From: Neisseriaceae bacterium
GTDB taxonomy: Bacteria; Pseudomonadota; Gammaproteobacteria; Burkholderiales; Neisseriaceae
Assembly: GCA_017934045.1 (NCBI GenBank)
Contig: JAGBKK010000024.1
Coordinates: forward strand, 1-64,000
DNA length: 64,000 bases
Direction of reading: 5' to 3'
Numbering within the stretch: position 1 is the first letter of the stretch; each line of letters starts with the position of its first letter. Shown piece by piece: positions 19,001 through 26,962 of the stretch. The notes below the pieces were generated by a model. That model saw only the letters and a list, made by a program, of their open reading frames with translations, was not told the origin of the DNA and did not search any database. Position numbers and translations under genes: made by a program.

Positions 19001-21777
19001 GTTTGCACTTGACCGTTTTTATCCACATAAATTTTGGCTTTATCGCCTACTTGAAGTGAAACGCTCAAATCTTGTTTATTCCACGCTTGGAAATAACGGC
19101 TGTTATCGGTAACTTGTTGAATAACAAAATTTTCCGTTTCATAGAAAACACGCCCATTGCTCATATCTTTGGGCGTTTCTAAACGCAGTACATTGTTGGG
19201 ATTATTGCCTTTCATTTCCCTAATGACTGCGTGAAGTTCTTTGGGGATAATTTCTGCCGTTGCAGTTCCTGTTTGATAAATTTGTCCGTTTCCTGAAATG
19301 ATTTCCTGAGCGATACGATTTCGGATTGAGACAAAATCATTTCCTTTGGATAAAACGACCGCCTCGCTGTTGGTGAGTTGGTTAATGCCATAATTAAACT
19401 CCTTTTGCCAATATTCGTTTAGTTCTTCGCCAAATTTATGATTGATATTGTGCAATATTTCAGGCGTGGGTGCAAGTTGCAAAGAGTGTTCTTTGGCACT
19501 TAACACCGCAACACCAATCACTTTACCGCCACGATTGTTGATATAGCCACGCAAAGACGCAACAGTGCCGCCTTGTATCAGTGTGTCATCAACAATCAGA
19601 TAATTGCGATTAGGCAAAACTTCACCTGCAAATGCAGGTTGAAACACCAAACGATAATCCGCACTTTTGCGTGTGCGTGCTACTTTGGTTGCCTGAACAA
19701 TATCCGTATGAACTTCCAATCCTAAACGGTCTGCCAGAACACGAGCAAAGACTTGTGGTATATGATTTTCACCTGCTTGTTCTAACGCATTAACAGGCAC
19801 AATCAGCGTATCTTTATCAATCGCAAAATTGCGTTTGATTTGCTCAACGGTATCATCAGTTAATGCGTATTGCACCATTTTTAAGGCTGCGATTGCGTCC
19901 CCTGATTTAGCGTCCTTGTAATTTGGCAAATCAATCAAATTGCCTTTTAAGTCGTTGGTAACGGCTTGGGGAAAGTCTTTCTCCCATTCGGCTCGTTCAG
20001 GGCGTGGCATTTCGTTATTCATTGTTACTGTCTCACTGTTTTGAGAAACAGTAAGTGTATTATTTTCAACTGCATTCAGGCTGCCTGAAACTTTACTCAT
20101 CACCGTGCCGTCCATATTTATATCAAATCTGGGCAATGCAATATGATTTAGCTCGGCAAAGCGTTGCCATTGTTGGCTGACACCGATTTGATTGATTAAC
20201 TCTTCAACAGCAATCCCTCGTTCAAAATGAATGGGGTGTTTGCCTTTCATCATTTCAATCAACTGTTCTTGAATGGCAAGGCTTTCTTCTTTGCCGTGAA
20301 TGCGTCCTGTCATTGAAAAGTGTTGCAAACTTTCAAAATTATGACGCAACAAGATATTGATATGCGGTATTTTATCGCTTTGTGCGGCAATATCGTGCAA
20401 TGCGGCTTTTTGGTGTTCAGGGGCGTAGATGATACCTAATGCCGTTGGGCTATCGGTAATCACAATATTAGCGTGATTTAATGCCGCTTGCTCACGGCGT
20501 AATTGTTCTCCTGTTACAAAAACTTGGTCTTTTAATTCATCGTTTCTGCCTTGATGAATTAACTCTGTTGCGTATTCGCTAACATAAACACAATCAATAC
20601 CGTTCTCTTGCAATAATGTCGTAAGGTTTTGTGCGGTGAAAGATTTACCTGTGGCAGGGCTGCCATACACATTGATAAGCAATTTATCTTGTGTATTCTC
20701 CGTAGCAATATTGTTCAAGTCTCGCAATGACGAAGTGTTATTCAGGCTGCCTGAAAGTGCTTTTGCCACACCGTCAATACCACGAATGGCTTGCAAATCA
20801 TTAAAATCCGTAGGTTTTTTACCGTTGGCTGCCTGAAATGCTTGGATTTCATCAGCGGTAAAATCAGGTATTATCACTTGGGCATTGTTGCCAAAAATTT
20901 CGGCAGCAATTTTGGCTGAATGTTCGCCTTTGCCGTTTTCGTCTTTATCGGCACAAAACACCACAGGGGCGTTGTGTTTAGCAACAAAGCCTTTCAAACT
21001 TTGCATTGCGGCTGGCAAATTACCTGCGTCAATCGCCATTACACACGGCTTGCCTGTGGCTTGCACAATACTTGCCGCCGTAGCAAAACCCTCTGCCACA
21101 AAAAACCCTTGCGGCATTAACGCACGGTTGCCAATGGTAATGGCACTGCCTTTTTTATCAATACCAGCATTAAATTTTTTGTCGCCGTCTGCTTTAATAA
21201 ATTGCAGCCCAACAATATTTCCCTTGTTTTTCAAAGGAACAACCAAAGAATTAAAGCGTGGGTGATAACGAATACTTTGCAAAACATTAGGGTCGCTAAT
21301 GCCTTTTTTCTGCAAATAGGGGTGATTGGCATTGATTGGTGTGGTTTTGTTTTTCCAAATATCATTCGCTTTTTGGGCAGCAATAACGGCTTTTTTTCGC
21401 CGTTCCTGTTCTTCTTTGGCGGCTCGTTTAGCATTTTGGCGATTGCGTTCGGCAATTTCTGCGGAACTCATCGGTTTTACATTCTGACGAACAAAACCAT
21501 TTTCTTTGGCTCTATTTACAAGGAAACCGATATTATTTTTGGTAATATCAGCACCACGCCACTGACTGTCGCAATCACTGGCTTTGTAGTTGTCCGCTCT
21601 CTTACTCCATTCAAAATACAGGGCTTTACCCTGTTCTCCAAATTCTGACTTTAATGCCGCCGCCATTTTGTACCAAATTTCACGGTCGGTGCTATCAATA
21701 TAAGTCAGCATTAAGCGAGCCTCTTTCAAAGTTGGCGGCACATATTCTTTTTGAGAATTGCGATTGTATTGAGCCAT
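16042..21777 (-). CDS. Giant primase-TOPRIM-P-loop-phosphoribosyltransferase polyvalent protein
   Basis: 1911 residues from the ATG at 21777 (AAAGGTG upstream). Order of parts: PriCT_2-like primase C-terminal domain (about 13-95, EIWYKMAAALKSEFG and DCDSQWRG); a CHC2-less TOPRIM primase segment (about 150-310, FFVAEGFATAASI and VVFCADKDENGKG); a P-loop NTPase (GSPATGKS, 372-379); a type I phosphoribosyltransferase with the PRPP loop LIVDDTLIQGGT (727-738); a coiled coil (about 1040-1120); an LPD7-like domain (about 1297-1400); a relaxase-C-terminus-like segment (LAHGKAPYQF to TYWGVDIERA, about 1460-1505); and a glycine/alanine membrane-like stretch (about 1633-1655). An internal ATG with AAAGGA lies at 18855. 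It probably primes the transferred strand in the recipient, as IncP TraC does; the nucleotide-metabolism parts are inference. Confidence 0.85.
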   Translation of the reverse strand: MAQYNRNSQKEYVPPTLKEARLMLTYIDSTDREIWYKMAAALKSEFGEQGKALYFEWSKRADNYKASDCDSQWRGADITKNNIGFLVNRAKENGFVRQNVKPMSSAEIAERNRQNAKRAAKEEQERRKKAVIAAQKANDIWKNKTTPINANHPYLQKKGISDPNVLQSIRYHPRFNSLVVPLKNKGNIVGLQFIKADGDKKFNAGIDKKGSAITIGNRALMPQGFFVAEGFATAASIVQATGKPCVMAIDAGNLPAAMQSLKGFVAKHNAPVVFCADKDENGKGEHSAKIAAEIFGNNAQVIIPDFTADEIQAFQAANGKKPTDFNDLQAIRGIDGVAKALSGSLNNTSSLRDLNNIATENTQDKLLINVYGSPATGKSFTAQNLTTLLQENGIDCVYVSEYATELIHQGRNDELKDQVFVTGEQLRREQAALNHANIVITDSPTALGIIYAPEHQKAALHDIAAQSDKIPHINILLRHNFESLQHFSMTGRIHGKEESLAIQEQLIEMMKGKHPIHFERGIAVEELINQIGVSQQWQRFAELNHIALPRFDINMDGTVMSKVSGSLNAVENNTLTVSQNSETVTMNNEMPRPERAEWEKDFPQAVTNDLKGNLIDLPNYKDAKSGDAIAALKMVQYALTDDTVEQIKRNFAIDKDTLIVPVNALEQAGENHIPQVFARVLADRLGLEVHTDIVQATKVARTRKSADYRLVFQPAFAGEVLPNRNYLIVDDTLIQGGTVASLRGYINNRGGKVIGVAVLSAKEHSLQLAPTPEILHNINHKFGEELNEYWQKEFNYGINQLTNSEAVVLSKGNDFVSIRNRIAQEIISGNGQIYQTGTATAEIIPKELHAVIREMKGNNPNNVLRLETPKDMSNGRVFYETENFVIQQVTDNSRYFQAWNKQDLSVSLQVGDKAKIYVDKNGQVQTKVTATDKDKSLSPDNEKPRPPQGGFVLPAINQSDENRQPENSNSKENSMDEQQQGLQASSFTPDKFQPDTWQPENGLEHKHLDGETAQKVDETITQAVDNTEKDLSGSPEQSAKPQIDKDFAERQAELNRQKAEWQNKLDEMYRQKEAMDNLQVQLTQEQLDEIDKKFEEIYAKQAELDRQTDELQIERRQVLGQADISENLNEENSIYFGESDEIITAEEINKPQAVFATPKEKANAVFEELKTHYQGYGEYNSLDSVMYLPNGKNKEMLHFDPTQERIVLSAVNPQTQGREEVADTHFSNLDPHYIALAVDKDYQQYQQTIAQNQGKFPDNEQKKTIDKAGDSLEETIRTAKSKTAKLTPPEAPPSDLSERYNAVERKFLDTKTNLRLTHRVDYVDSENGKTVLFTDKGSKLTTAKNDPQTAADMVEVAKAKGWTTLKLSGNREFKRQAWLAAESQGIKTKGYSPSPEDKAMLERMREERSLNSVEQAKKQGTQPENTPQAEKQADKTPQKDLSGSPKQETKQDTADKLKGGILLAHGKAPYQFKENGNESYFATIQKPNGEEKTYWGVDIERAIQESGIDNGDRISLKKVGQETVRVEEEVKDEHGKTVLDDDGNPIIEEVMRERMKWQAELYEKAQEVPQAQGKQEDLPQEKLIKHDLMGQPEQNPAELSQKVDEAIFGKRPDEDASVARKGVYTALKVKDAVTIGAGVAAGGAVGGAAAVGLVAVQNYVIDKGLQSVEKTADIDNRKQQATADVKQMLNNPEQPLKMETNSAFRDEVEQLKANVASENSNTLNLVSDMPTDNHLLSGEETAERSFTDIHHNGIAGGETPSEVRHAVDSVQTMANTMRTPSVATPQKGSLKQGKSKNLPYAVQKQQLLAAKETYKTLAKTLNGQDKVRLKMYQDTVAQTIAREKNDKKMLAWQHYYQYVSARIKDGKLNLPKPIPLEQAKQMMKQLTQSQTQQPKPQMQQPTLSKPRKHKM

Positions 21778-21796
21778 AATATCACCTTTACGCAAT

Positions 21797-21823
21797 AAAA
21801 AAATCCCTGAAAAACAGGGGATT
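21797..21823 (-). terminator. Terminator/attenuator hairpin just before the primase gene
   Basis: On the minus strand AATCCCCTG-TTTTT-CAGGGATT is followed by T7, and the primase ribosome-binding site begins only about 10 nt later. No promoter fits between hairpin and start codon, so transcription of the giant gene must read through this hairpin. Confidence 0.7.
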
Positions 21824-21894
21824 GAGAAAATGGGCGGCATTGTTTTTTGTCCGTAAATGAGAAGAACACCTTTTTTGCAAAATACAAAGAACAA

Positions 21895-22142
21895 TGCCTA
21901 AAAAGGCGGCGAAACTCTTTGAGGAAGAAAGTATTTGTTGAAAAGAAAGGATTAAGAGTTTCGCCAAAAAAGGTTAGCAAAGCCCAAAATAGGAAACGCA
22001 AACAAGAAAAGATAGGACTTTGCTAAAAAAAGCGTTTCAGGCTGCCTGAAAAGTTATTTCAAGGCAACCTGAAAGAATAAAAAAAGCCTGTGGAGATAAC
22101 AGGCTAAAAAGCGGAATAATCCGCAATGCTTTCAAACTAACT
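21895..22142. other. Region with two long-loop inverted repeats upstream of the primase gene
   Basis: Together with the leader of the primase gene, 365 bp lack a gene. A perfect 12-bp repeat GGCGAAACTCTT/AAGAGTTTCGCC lies at 21908-21919 and 21954-21965. A second, 11 of 12 matching, TTAGCAAAGCCC/GGACTTTGCTAA, lies at 21974-21985 and 22015-22026. On the minus strand each is followed by a CCTTTTT-type tract. An uptake-sequence pair follows at 22037-22072. Candidate roles are terminators, a regulatory RNA or part of oriT. Confidence 0.5.
22079..22105 (-). terminator. Terminator after virB10
   Basis: AGCCTG/CAGGCT stem (22085-22090 with 22100-22105) followed on the minus strand by a T7 tract; a small GCGG/CCGC hairpin lies just before it. 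It closes the virB7-virB10 block. Confidence 0.75.
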
Positions 22143-23438
22143 TTACGGCAATAGGCTATCGAACTCGGAAATATCCACTCGGTCATACACTTGGCTGAAA
22201 TCAATGTCTCGTGCCACCATAATGTTGAGCAATGCACCTTGATTGATTGTGCCTGTGGGCGGTATGTTGATTGAGTTGCGTAATGCCTCGGTTGCCATTT
22301 CGTCCATATTGTCGGCACTTTCTTCTAATGTGAAGTCATTAGATCCACTTTTACGGCTAATGCGTTTGGATAAACCGTTAGAAAAATCGCCAATAAGACT
22401 AATCATAATGCTGCCGCCAAAGCGTTTCCAAAAATGGTGATTAACCCACGCAGGATTACCGCTTGCACCTAATTGTCCGACACTTGGGCTATCAATATCC
22501 ACAATCACACCTTTTGGCGTTTCGGCTTGTGTCCAACGCACGGCTACTCGTGCTTGTCCTTGTAGCATTGCGGCGGTTTGTTCGCCCATAAAAATCGTAC
22601 CTCGTTCAAACAGAACGGTTTTGCCGTTGGCACTCCACACATTTTTGGTGGCTTGGCATTTGGTTAGTCCTGCGTGGTCGGTAACACTCTTGGTTACTAA
22701 AACACAAGGAATGGTTGTGCCTTTGGCAAGTAACAGCGTTCTATCGCCTCGTTTGCTTGCCACTCGTACCGCAAATGTTGTGCCTGTGAAATTCAAACTT
22801 CGTTCATTACTATTGCTTTCACTGCCAAAACCTTGTGGCACACCGCCGCCGTATGACGCTTGGGCTGTATTGCCTTGTTCAGGTTGCCCAATATTACTGC
22901 CGTCATTCACCAACACACCGCCGCCTAATCGCCGTTCAAGAATGGGATCGATTTTGGGTTCTTCGGCAGGTGGTGGTGCGTCAGGCATAGTTGTGTTTGA
23001 ATTATCAACAACAGGCATATTTGCATTTGTCGTCCCTGCGATTTGTGGCGACTGCGTTTGATTTTCACCTAAATCAATCTGCGGTTTAGGCGGCAATGTA
23101 TCAGGAAAAGTATGTCGTTTTACTTTTTCTGAACTTACTTCAACTTTTGCTTTTTCTACTTTTTGTTGTGCAGGTTTTTCTTTACCTTTCCAAGAAATAA
23201 AAGCAATAATCAAAAAAGCAAAAGCAACAAAAATACCCAAGCCGCCAATCACTAATTTAGCATTGTTTTTTGAGCTATCGCTTTGGTCTTGTGGTGCGGC
23301 TCGTCCGCCGTTTTCATCACCGTCTCCTTGTTGTTTGGAATGGTCAAGTTGTGTGTAATCCTTAACTTCCTCATTATTTTCTTCAACTGGTGCAATACTA
23401 TTATTTTCGTAATGTTTTGGGTCTAAATTGATACTCAT
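22143..23438 (-). CDS. virB10: VirB10/TrbI-family type IV secretion protein
   Basis: 431 residues. Cytoplasmic N-terminus, one membrane segment (about 61-83, LVIGGLGIFVAFAFLIIAFI), a proline-rich periplasmic linker (about 100-200) and the C-terminal beta-barrel domain with DRTLLLAKGTTIPCVLVTKS and the VFERGTIFMGEQ region. VirB10 spans the envelope and gates the channel. AGGAG precedes the ATG and is formed by the last codons of virB9 (2-bp gap), so the two are coupled. Confidence 0.95.
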   Translation of the reverse strand: MSINLDPKHYENNSIAPVEENNEEVKDYTQLDHSKQQGDGDENGGRAAPQDQSDSSKNNAKLVIGGLGIFVAFAFLIIAFISWKGKEKPAQQKVEKAKVEVSSEKVKRHTFPDTLPPKPQIDLGENQTQSPQIAGTTNANMPVVDNSNTTMPDAPPPAEEPKIDPILERRLGGGVLVNDGSNIGQPEQGNTAQASYGGGVPQGFGSESNSNERSLNFTGTTFAVRVASKRGDRTLLLAKGTTIPCVLVTKSVTDHAGLTKCQATKNVWSANGKTVLFERGTIFMGEQTAAMLQGQARVAVRWTQAETPKGVIVDIDSPSVGQLGASGNPAWVNHHFWKRFGGSIMISLIGDFSNGLSKRISRKSGSNDFTLEESADNMDEMATEALRNSINIPPTGTINQGALLNIMVARDIDFSQVYDRVDISEFDSLLP

Positions 23439-23439
23439 C

Positions 23440-24285
23440 TTATTCTTCTCCTTTCACCAACCGCACCGCATTGTTTTTGTCGGTATTTAAGCGATTAAAT
23501 TCACCTGTTTTGTAAGCACCGTTTCTAACACCCAAAACGCTTTTGCCTAAACGCAAAACAAAGTTTTCAGCAGTTTCGTGGATTACCAGTGTGTCATCTT
23601 CCAAATGCGTATTGACTAACATTTCAGAACCGTCAGGCATTGTTTTATACACCGCAGGTAAATCACGGTTATCGGCGTATTGAATATAGGTAAAGCGGTT
23701 ATCGTCCCACATTGCGGTGGGGGCGATTGCTTTATCGCCTTTACCGTAATACACATAATTGAGTGGCGTTTGATTGCCGTTTAAGCCGTATTTGATACGA
23801 AACTGCAAAGCTCTCGCTTGGCGGCGTGCGGCTAATAATTTTTCTTTGGCAATCTCATCAGGATAAGTAAAACGCAACAAATAAGTGGGCGGTGTGCAGA
23901 CTTTTTTGCCTTGTTTGTTGTAAGAACAACCTGCCAAACCTAAATCAAACACATAAGTGCGTTTATTGGTAATTACCGTTAGATTTGTATTCAAACCTTT
24001 TTCGGCAGCAGGTTTGAAAATCAAATTATTACCTTTGGTTTCCATTGCCCAAGCTTGATTATCACCTGTAACCACAACACCTTGCTCGGCACTCTCGCCC
24101 TTATCTAATTGTACTGTTACCGTATAACCAATCTTGGCACGAATTTTGACAACATTGTCTTCATCGTATTCCACATATTGAATGCGACCGTCCTTTTCCG
24201 TTCCCTCTGGAATAACGGCGGCAGAAAGGCTGCCTGAAAGGCATAAAAAAACCGCCAACGGCGGTAATATGAGTTGTTTTTTCAT
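23440..24285 (-). CDS. virB9: VirB9/TrbG-family type IV secretion protein
   Basis: 281 residues from the ATG at 24285 (AAGGA upstream). A signal peptide ends at SLSAA. The N-terminal part (KIRAKIGYTVTVQLDKGE, AWAMETKGNNLIFKPA, TNLTVITNKRTYVFDL) and the C-terminal part (FTYIQYADNRDLPAVY, LGKSVLGVRNGAY) match VirB9. It forms the outer-membrane core with VirB7 and VirB10. The signal peptide is partly written by an uptake sequence (SGSL). Cysteines at about 139 and 146 could pair with VirB7. Confidence 0.95.
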   Translation of the reverse strand: MKKQLILPPLAVFLCLSGSLSAAVIPEGTEKDGRIQYVEYDEDNVVKIRAKIGYTVTVQLDKGESAEQGVVVTGDNQAWAMETKGNNLIFKPAAEKGLNTNLTVITNKRTYVFDLGLAGCSYNKQGKKVCTPPTYLLRFTYPDEIAKEKLLAARRQARALQFRIKYGLNGNQTPLNYVYYGKGDKAIAPTAMWDDNRFTYIQYADNRDLPAVYKTMPDGSEMLVNTHLEDDTLVIHETAENFVLRLGKSVLGVRNGAYKTGEFNRLNTDKNNAVRLVKGEE

Positions 24286-24345
24286 AAAACTATCCTTGTG
24301 AAAATTCAAGTTCAGGCTGCCTGAAAAATACAGCCTGATTGTGTG

Positions 24346-24750
24346 TTAGAAAGGATTTTCATCATCATCAAGTGGCGGTTTTTCAGGTGTATTATTATTT
24401 CCTGTATTCACTTTTTTCCGCAAAATTTCAACTTGATTACCAATAATCTCAAAGGCTACTGCCTTTGTACCTATTTTGGTTTCAAATTGACGAACACGAA
24501 TTTCACCCTCAACAAAAATATTATCGCCCATACCGATATATTCCTTGATGAAATTCACCGTTTTACCGTAAAAACAAATCGTATGAAAAGTTGTATTGGT
24601 TTTGACTTCACCTGTTTCTTTGTCGATATAGTCTTTATGTGTTGCCATACTGAAACGACAAGCAGGACGATTTTCATCACCGTTGATATAAGCAACTTCA
24701 ATTTCCGTACTCACAAAACCCATTAACATAACACGGTTCATATCTGCCAT
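24346..24750 (-). CDS. ssb: Single-stranded DNA-binding protein
   Basis: 134 residues. OB-fold start MNRVMLMGFVSTEIEV, then CRFSMATHKDY, HTICFYGKTVNFIKEYIGMGDNIFVEGEIRVRQFE, and the acidic tip DDDENPF that recruits partner proteins. It probably coats transferred single strands in the recipient. AAGGAG precedes the ATG. Its place between virB9 and a ParA-like gene, inside the secretion block, is unusual. Confidence 0.95.
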   Translation of the reverse strand: MADMNRVMLMGFVSTEIEVAYINGDENRPACRFSMATHKDYIDKETGEVKTNTTFHTICFYGKTVNFIKEYIGMGDNIFVEGEIRVRQFETKIGTKAVAFEIIGNQVEILRKKVNTGNNNTPEKPPLDDDENPF

Positions 24751-24761
24751 TTTGATACTCC

Positions 24762-25499
24762 TTATGCCACAACTTCATTATTTTGCTGAAACAACTTCAT
24801 CAACGACAACTGATTAGCAATGCTGTTATAAAAAATCTTAATGCGTTGCTTGCTCATCAGTTGAAAATCTAATGATTTCATCACTTCGGCAATGGTTAGA
24901 TGATTTTCAGTCATTCGTTTAATATCCTTACCAAAAGTATCAGGATTGCGTTCTTCGATATGAATAACGCTTACAATTTTGTCTTTGTTGCCTTGAATAA
25001 TCTTCTCAACCTGTCCGTCTAACAAGATTTTTCCCATATGGTCATTTAACCACACCACAATTTTAACTGGCAGCGATTGTAAGATTGAAACAAGTCCTGC
25101 AAGCGTATCGTTCAAACCTTGTCCGCCTTGCAGTGGAATATGAAAATACACTTCCGCACCGCTATCTTTCAACATATCCACAGCGGCATTTTCTTTCAAA
25201 TACGACATTAAAGGAATAAAAGTGGCTGCACCATTATCAATAATGGCAGAACCGTCTTCACTCAATAGCGTATTCATCAGAATATCAAATTTACCGCTAT
25301 CAATATTATTGTGTTCGTCCAAAATATCGATCGTTTCAACATTCAACGCTTGATAACGGCTAAAAGTCTGATTAACAGGGTCGGTATCGAAACATAGCAA
25401 TTTGTCTTTGCGTTCATTGAAAAATTGAGCCATAACAGCGGCAATAAAAGATTTACCTACACCGCCTTTACCTTGCACAATGAAATGAATGTCTTGCAT
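24762..25499 (-). CDS. ParA/TraL-like P-loop ATPase
   Basis: 245 residues from the ATG at 25499 (GGAG 9 nt upstream; the earlier TTG is rejected). The deviant Walker A motif QGKGGVGKSFIAAVMAQF is near the N-terminus, and CFDTDPVNQTFSRYQAL follows. It resembles the short ParA-type ATPases of conjugative plasmids (TraL/StbB), which help position or transfer DNA. It lies between virB8 and ssb in the same operon. Confidence 0.75.
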   Translation of the reverse strand: MQDIHFIVQGKGGVGKSFIAAVMAQFFNERKDKLLCFDTDPVNQTFSRYQALNVETIDILDEHNNIDSGKFDILMNTLLSEDGSAIIDNGAATFIPLMSYLKENAAVDMLKDSGAEVYFHIPLQGGQGLNDTLAGLVSILQSLPVKIVVWLNDHMGKILLDGQVEKIIQGNKDKIVSVIHIEERNPDTFGKDIKRMTENHLTIAEVMKSLDFQLMSKQRIKIFYNSIANQLSLMKLFQQNNEVVA

Positions 25500-25520
25500 T
25501 TTTGTAATCTCCAAAAAAAT

Positions 25521-26264
25521 TTACGGTAACAATTCAGGGTCGGCACGATACGAAGTTACTTGAAAACCCAATGGATTAACCAAAAAATCTTCTTCTCGTG
25601 TGGGTTGATTTTGGTAAGAAAACGCAATGGTGGCAATATAGTTGAGCGTTTCTCTATCACCTGTATTTTGCGGCACAGTTGGTGCTTTTGTTTTAGAAAA
25701 CCGCACCTGTGCGGTATCGCCAACAAACGCAATATTGCGAATTTTTACTGAAACTCGATAATTGTTTTCTAACACTTTATCAGGGGACGCAGGACTGCTG
25801 TAAATTGCCGAAAAACGAGCTTGTTCATCTTCCGATGACAACAGCATAGTTGTATCGTAAGTTGCTTGAATGGTTTGAAAATCATAAGTTTCACGATTGC
25901 GTACATAAGTGGCTAACCAATATTTATCCATTACTTCTTGGTTTTCAACCGTTGCATTTTTGCGTGTAGCAACCACATCAGTAACGCCTGTATTGTTATC
26001 TACACGCACAACAAACGGCTCAACTGTTTTCAATGGTGTTAAACCTGCCAATGCAATCGCTAAACACACCACAGCCACACAAGCCGCACCTGCAACACCT
26101 AAAAATACTTTGGATTGCAATTTTGTGCGTTCAATATCTGATTTCGCAAATTTCTCCGCCTCTCGCACAAAAGCACTGGCAGCATTTTGCGGTTTTGCGT
26201 TATCCCAATCCATTTCTTTGGGTGGCGGTGGATTATCTGCCTGTTTTCTTTTACCAAAAGCCAT
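25521..26264 (-). CDS. virB8: VirB8-family type IV secretion protein
   Basis: 247 residues. Cytoplasmic N-terminus, one membrane segment (about 53-75, VFLGVAGAACVAVVCLAIALAG), LTPLKTVEPFVVRVDNNTG, then the NTF2-like periplasmic domain with YVRNRETYDFQTIQATYD and the C-terminal NPLGFQVTSYRADPE. VirB8 is an assembly platform at the inner membrane. Its ATG shares one base with the stop codon of the VirB7-like gene upstream. Confidence 0.95.
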   Translation of the reverse strand: MAFGKRKQADNPPPPKEMDWDNAKPQNAASAFVREAEKFAKSDIERTKLQSKVFLGVAGAACVAVVCLAIALAGLTPLKTVEPFVVRVDNNTGVTDVVATRKNATVENQEVMDKYWLATYVRNRETYDFQTIQATYDTTMLLSSEDEQARFSAIYSSPASPDKVLENNYRVSVKIRNIAFVGDTAQVRFSKTKAPTVPQNTGDRETLNYIATIAFSYQNQPTREEDFLVNPLGFQVTSYRADPELLP

Positions 26265-26425
26265 TATTCTGCCTTTCTAATACTGTTTGATTGATTATTA
26301 TGTTTAGATTGTTGATAGTATTTACTATCGTTAATCTGAAACTCACTGCCGCTCGGTTGCGGCGGCTTGTGCGAACACGCACATAAAAAAACCGTTGCAA
26401 TGAACGGTAAAAAAAGTTTTTTCAT
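26264..26425 (-). CDS. virB7: VirB7-like small lipoprotein
   Basis: 53 residues. MKKLFLPFIATVFLCAC gives a signal peptide with lipobox LCAC, then a short polar tail (SHKPPQPSGSEFQ). AAGGACA lies upstream of the ATG. Its TAA overlaps the ATG of virB8. Size, lipobox and position directly before virB8 fit VirB7, the outer-membrane lipoprotein that stabilises VirB9. Sequence alone is too short for proof. Confidence 0.75.
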   Translation of the reverse strand: MKKLFLPFIATVFLCACSHKPPQPSGSEFQINDSKYYQQSKHNNQSNSIRKAE

Positions 26426-26568
26426 CTGAATGTCCTTATGTTAAAAAACGAAAAGGCAACCTGAAACTATTTCAGGTTGCCTGAAAAAAGCGAAATGTTT
26501 GTGCGAAAATTATCCTTGTTCTTTATAAACGCCTATCTAATGAATGGACTGTGTTTTCTTGGGTTATA

Positions 26569-26745
26569 TCACCTATCATCTTTCTCCGAAGATGAGCCAT
26601 ATAAACCATAACAGAGAAGTGCAATAAACAAAGATAAATCTGTTATGATAGCAATTAGTATGCTGTCTTCGGGGCTGTAATGAGCAAAAACTATTCCGAC
26701 TACTATAATAACGACAAAAGCAAAATTAAGATCTCCGACAGTCAT
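26569..26745 (-). CDS. Small membrane protein, paralogue of 26946-27158
   Basis: 58 residues: MTVGDLNFAFVVIIVV with two hydrophobic segments and the tail GSSSEKDDR. AAAGGATTAGAAG precedes the ATG. It matches the gene at 26946-27158 in plan: MT--[DE][VL]N start, a short Y-[SI]-PE[SD] loop between the membrane segments and an acidic tail. Function unknown; it lies between the nuclease gene and the secretion block. Confidence 0.6.
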   Translation of the reverse strand: MTVGDLNFAFVVIIVVGIVFAHYSPEDSILIAIITDLSLFIALLCYGLYGSSSEKDDR

Positions 26746-26761
26746 CTTCTAATCCTTTTAT

Positions 26762-26962
26762 TTATGTTTCATAACCTTTGTAAAAGATTACCCACTGAAC
26801 AACAAGCATTGAGAACACTGAAATAGCCGCCCAAAATTTGACAAAATTAAACTCAAAACCAAACTCGCTTGAAATAGCAAGTATTAAAAATGTAACAAGG
26901 CAGTCGAAAACAATCGCCACAACACACATAAAAACTATATCGTCTTTACTCAACTTGTTCAT
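26762..26962 (-). CDS. Small membrane protein
   Basis: 66 residues with two hydrophobic segments (VFMCVVAIVFDCLVTFLILAI and FWAAISVFSMLVVQWVIFY). GGAGACATAA precedes the ATG. The start overlaps the end of the gene at 26946-27158 by 17 bp. No family recognised. Confidence 0.6.
   Translation of the reverse strand: MNKLSKDDIVFMCVVAIVFDCLVTFLILAISSEFGFEFNFVKFWAAISVFSMLVVQWVIFYKGYET

Noticed and set aside
16042-21777. Relaxase activity in the giant protein
   Set aside because: A segment resembles relaxase C-terminal regions, but no HUH or MOB catalytic motif was found; the relaxase is probably left of the window.
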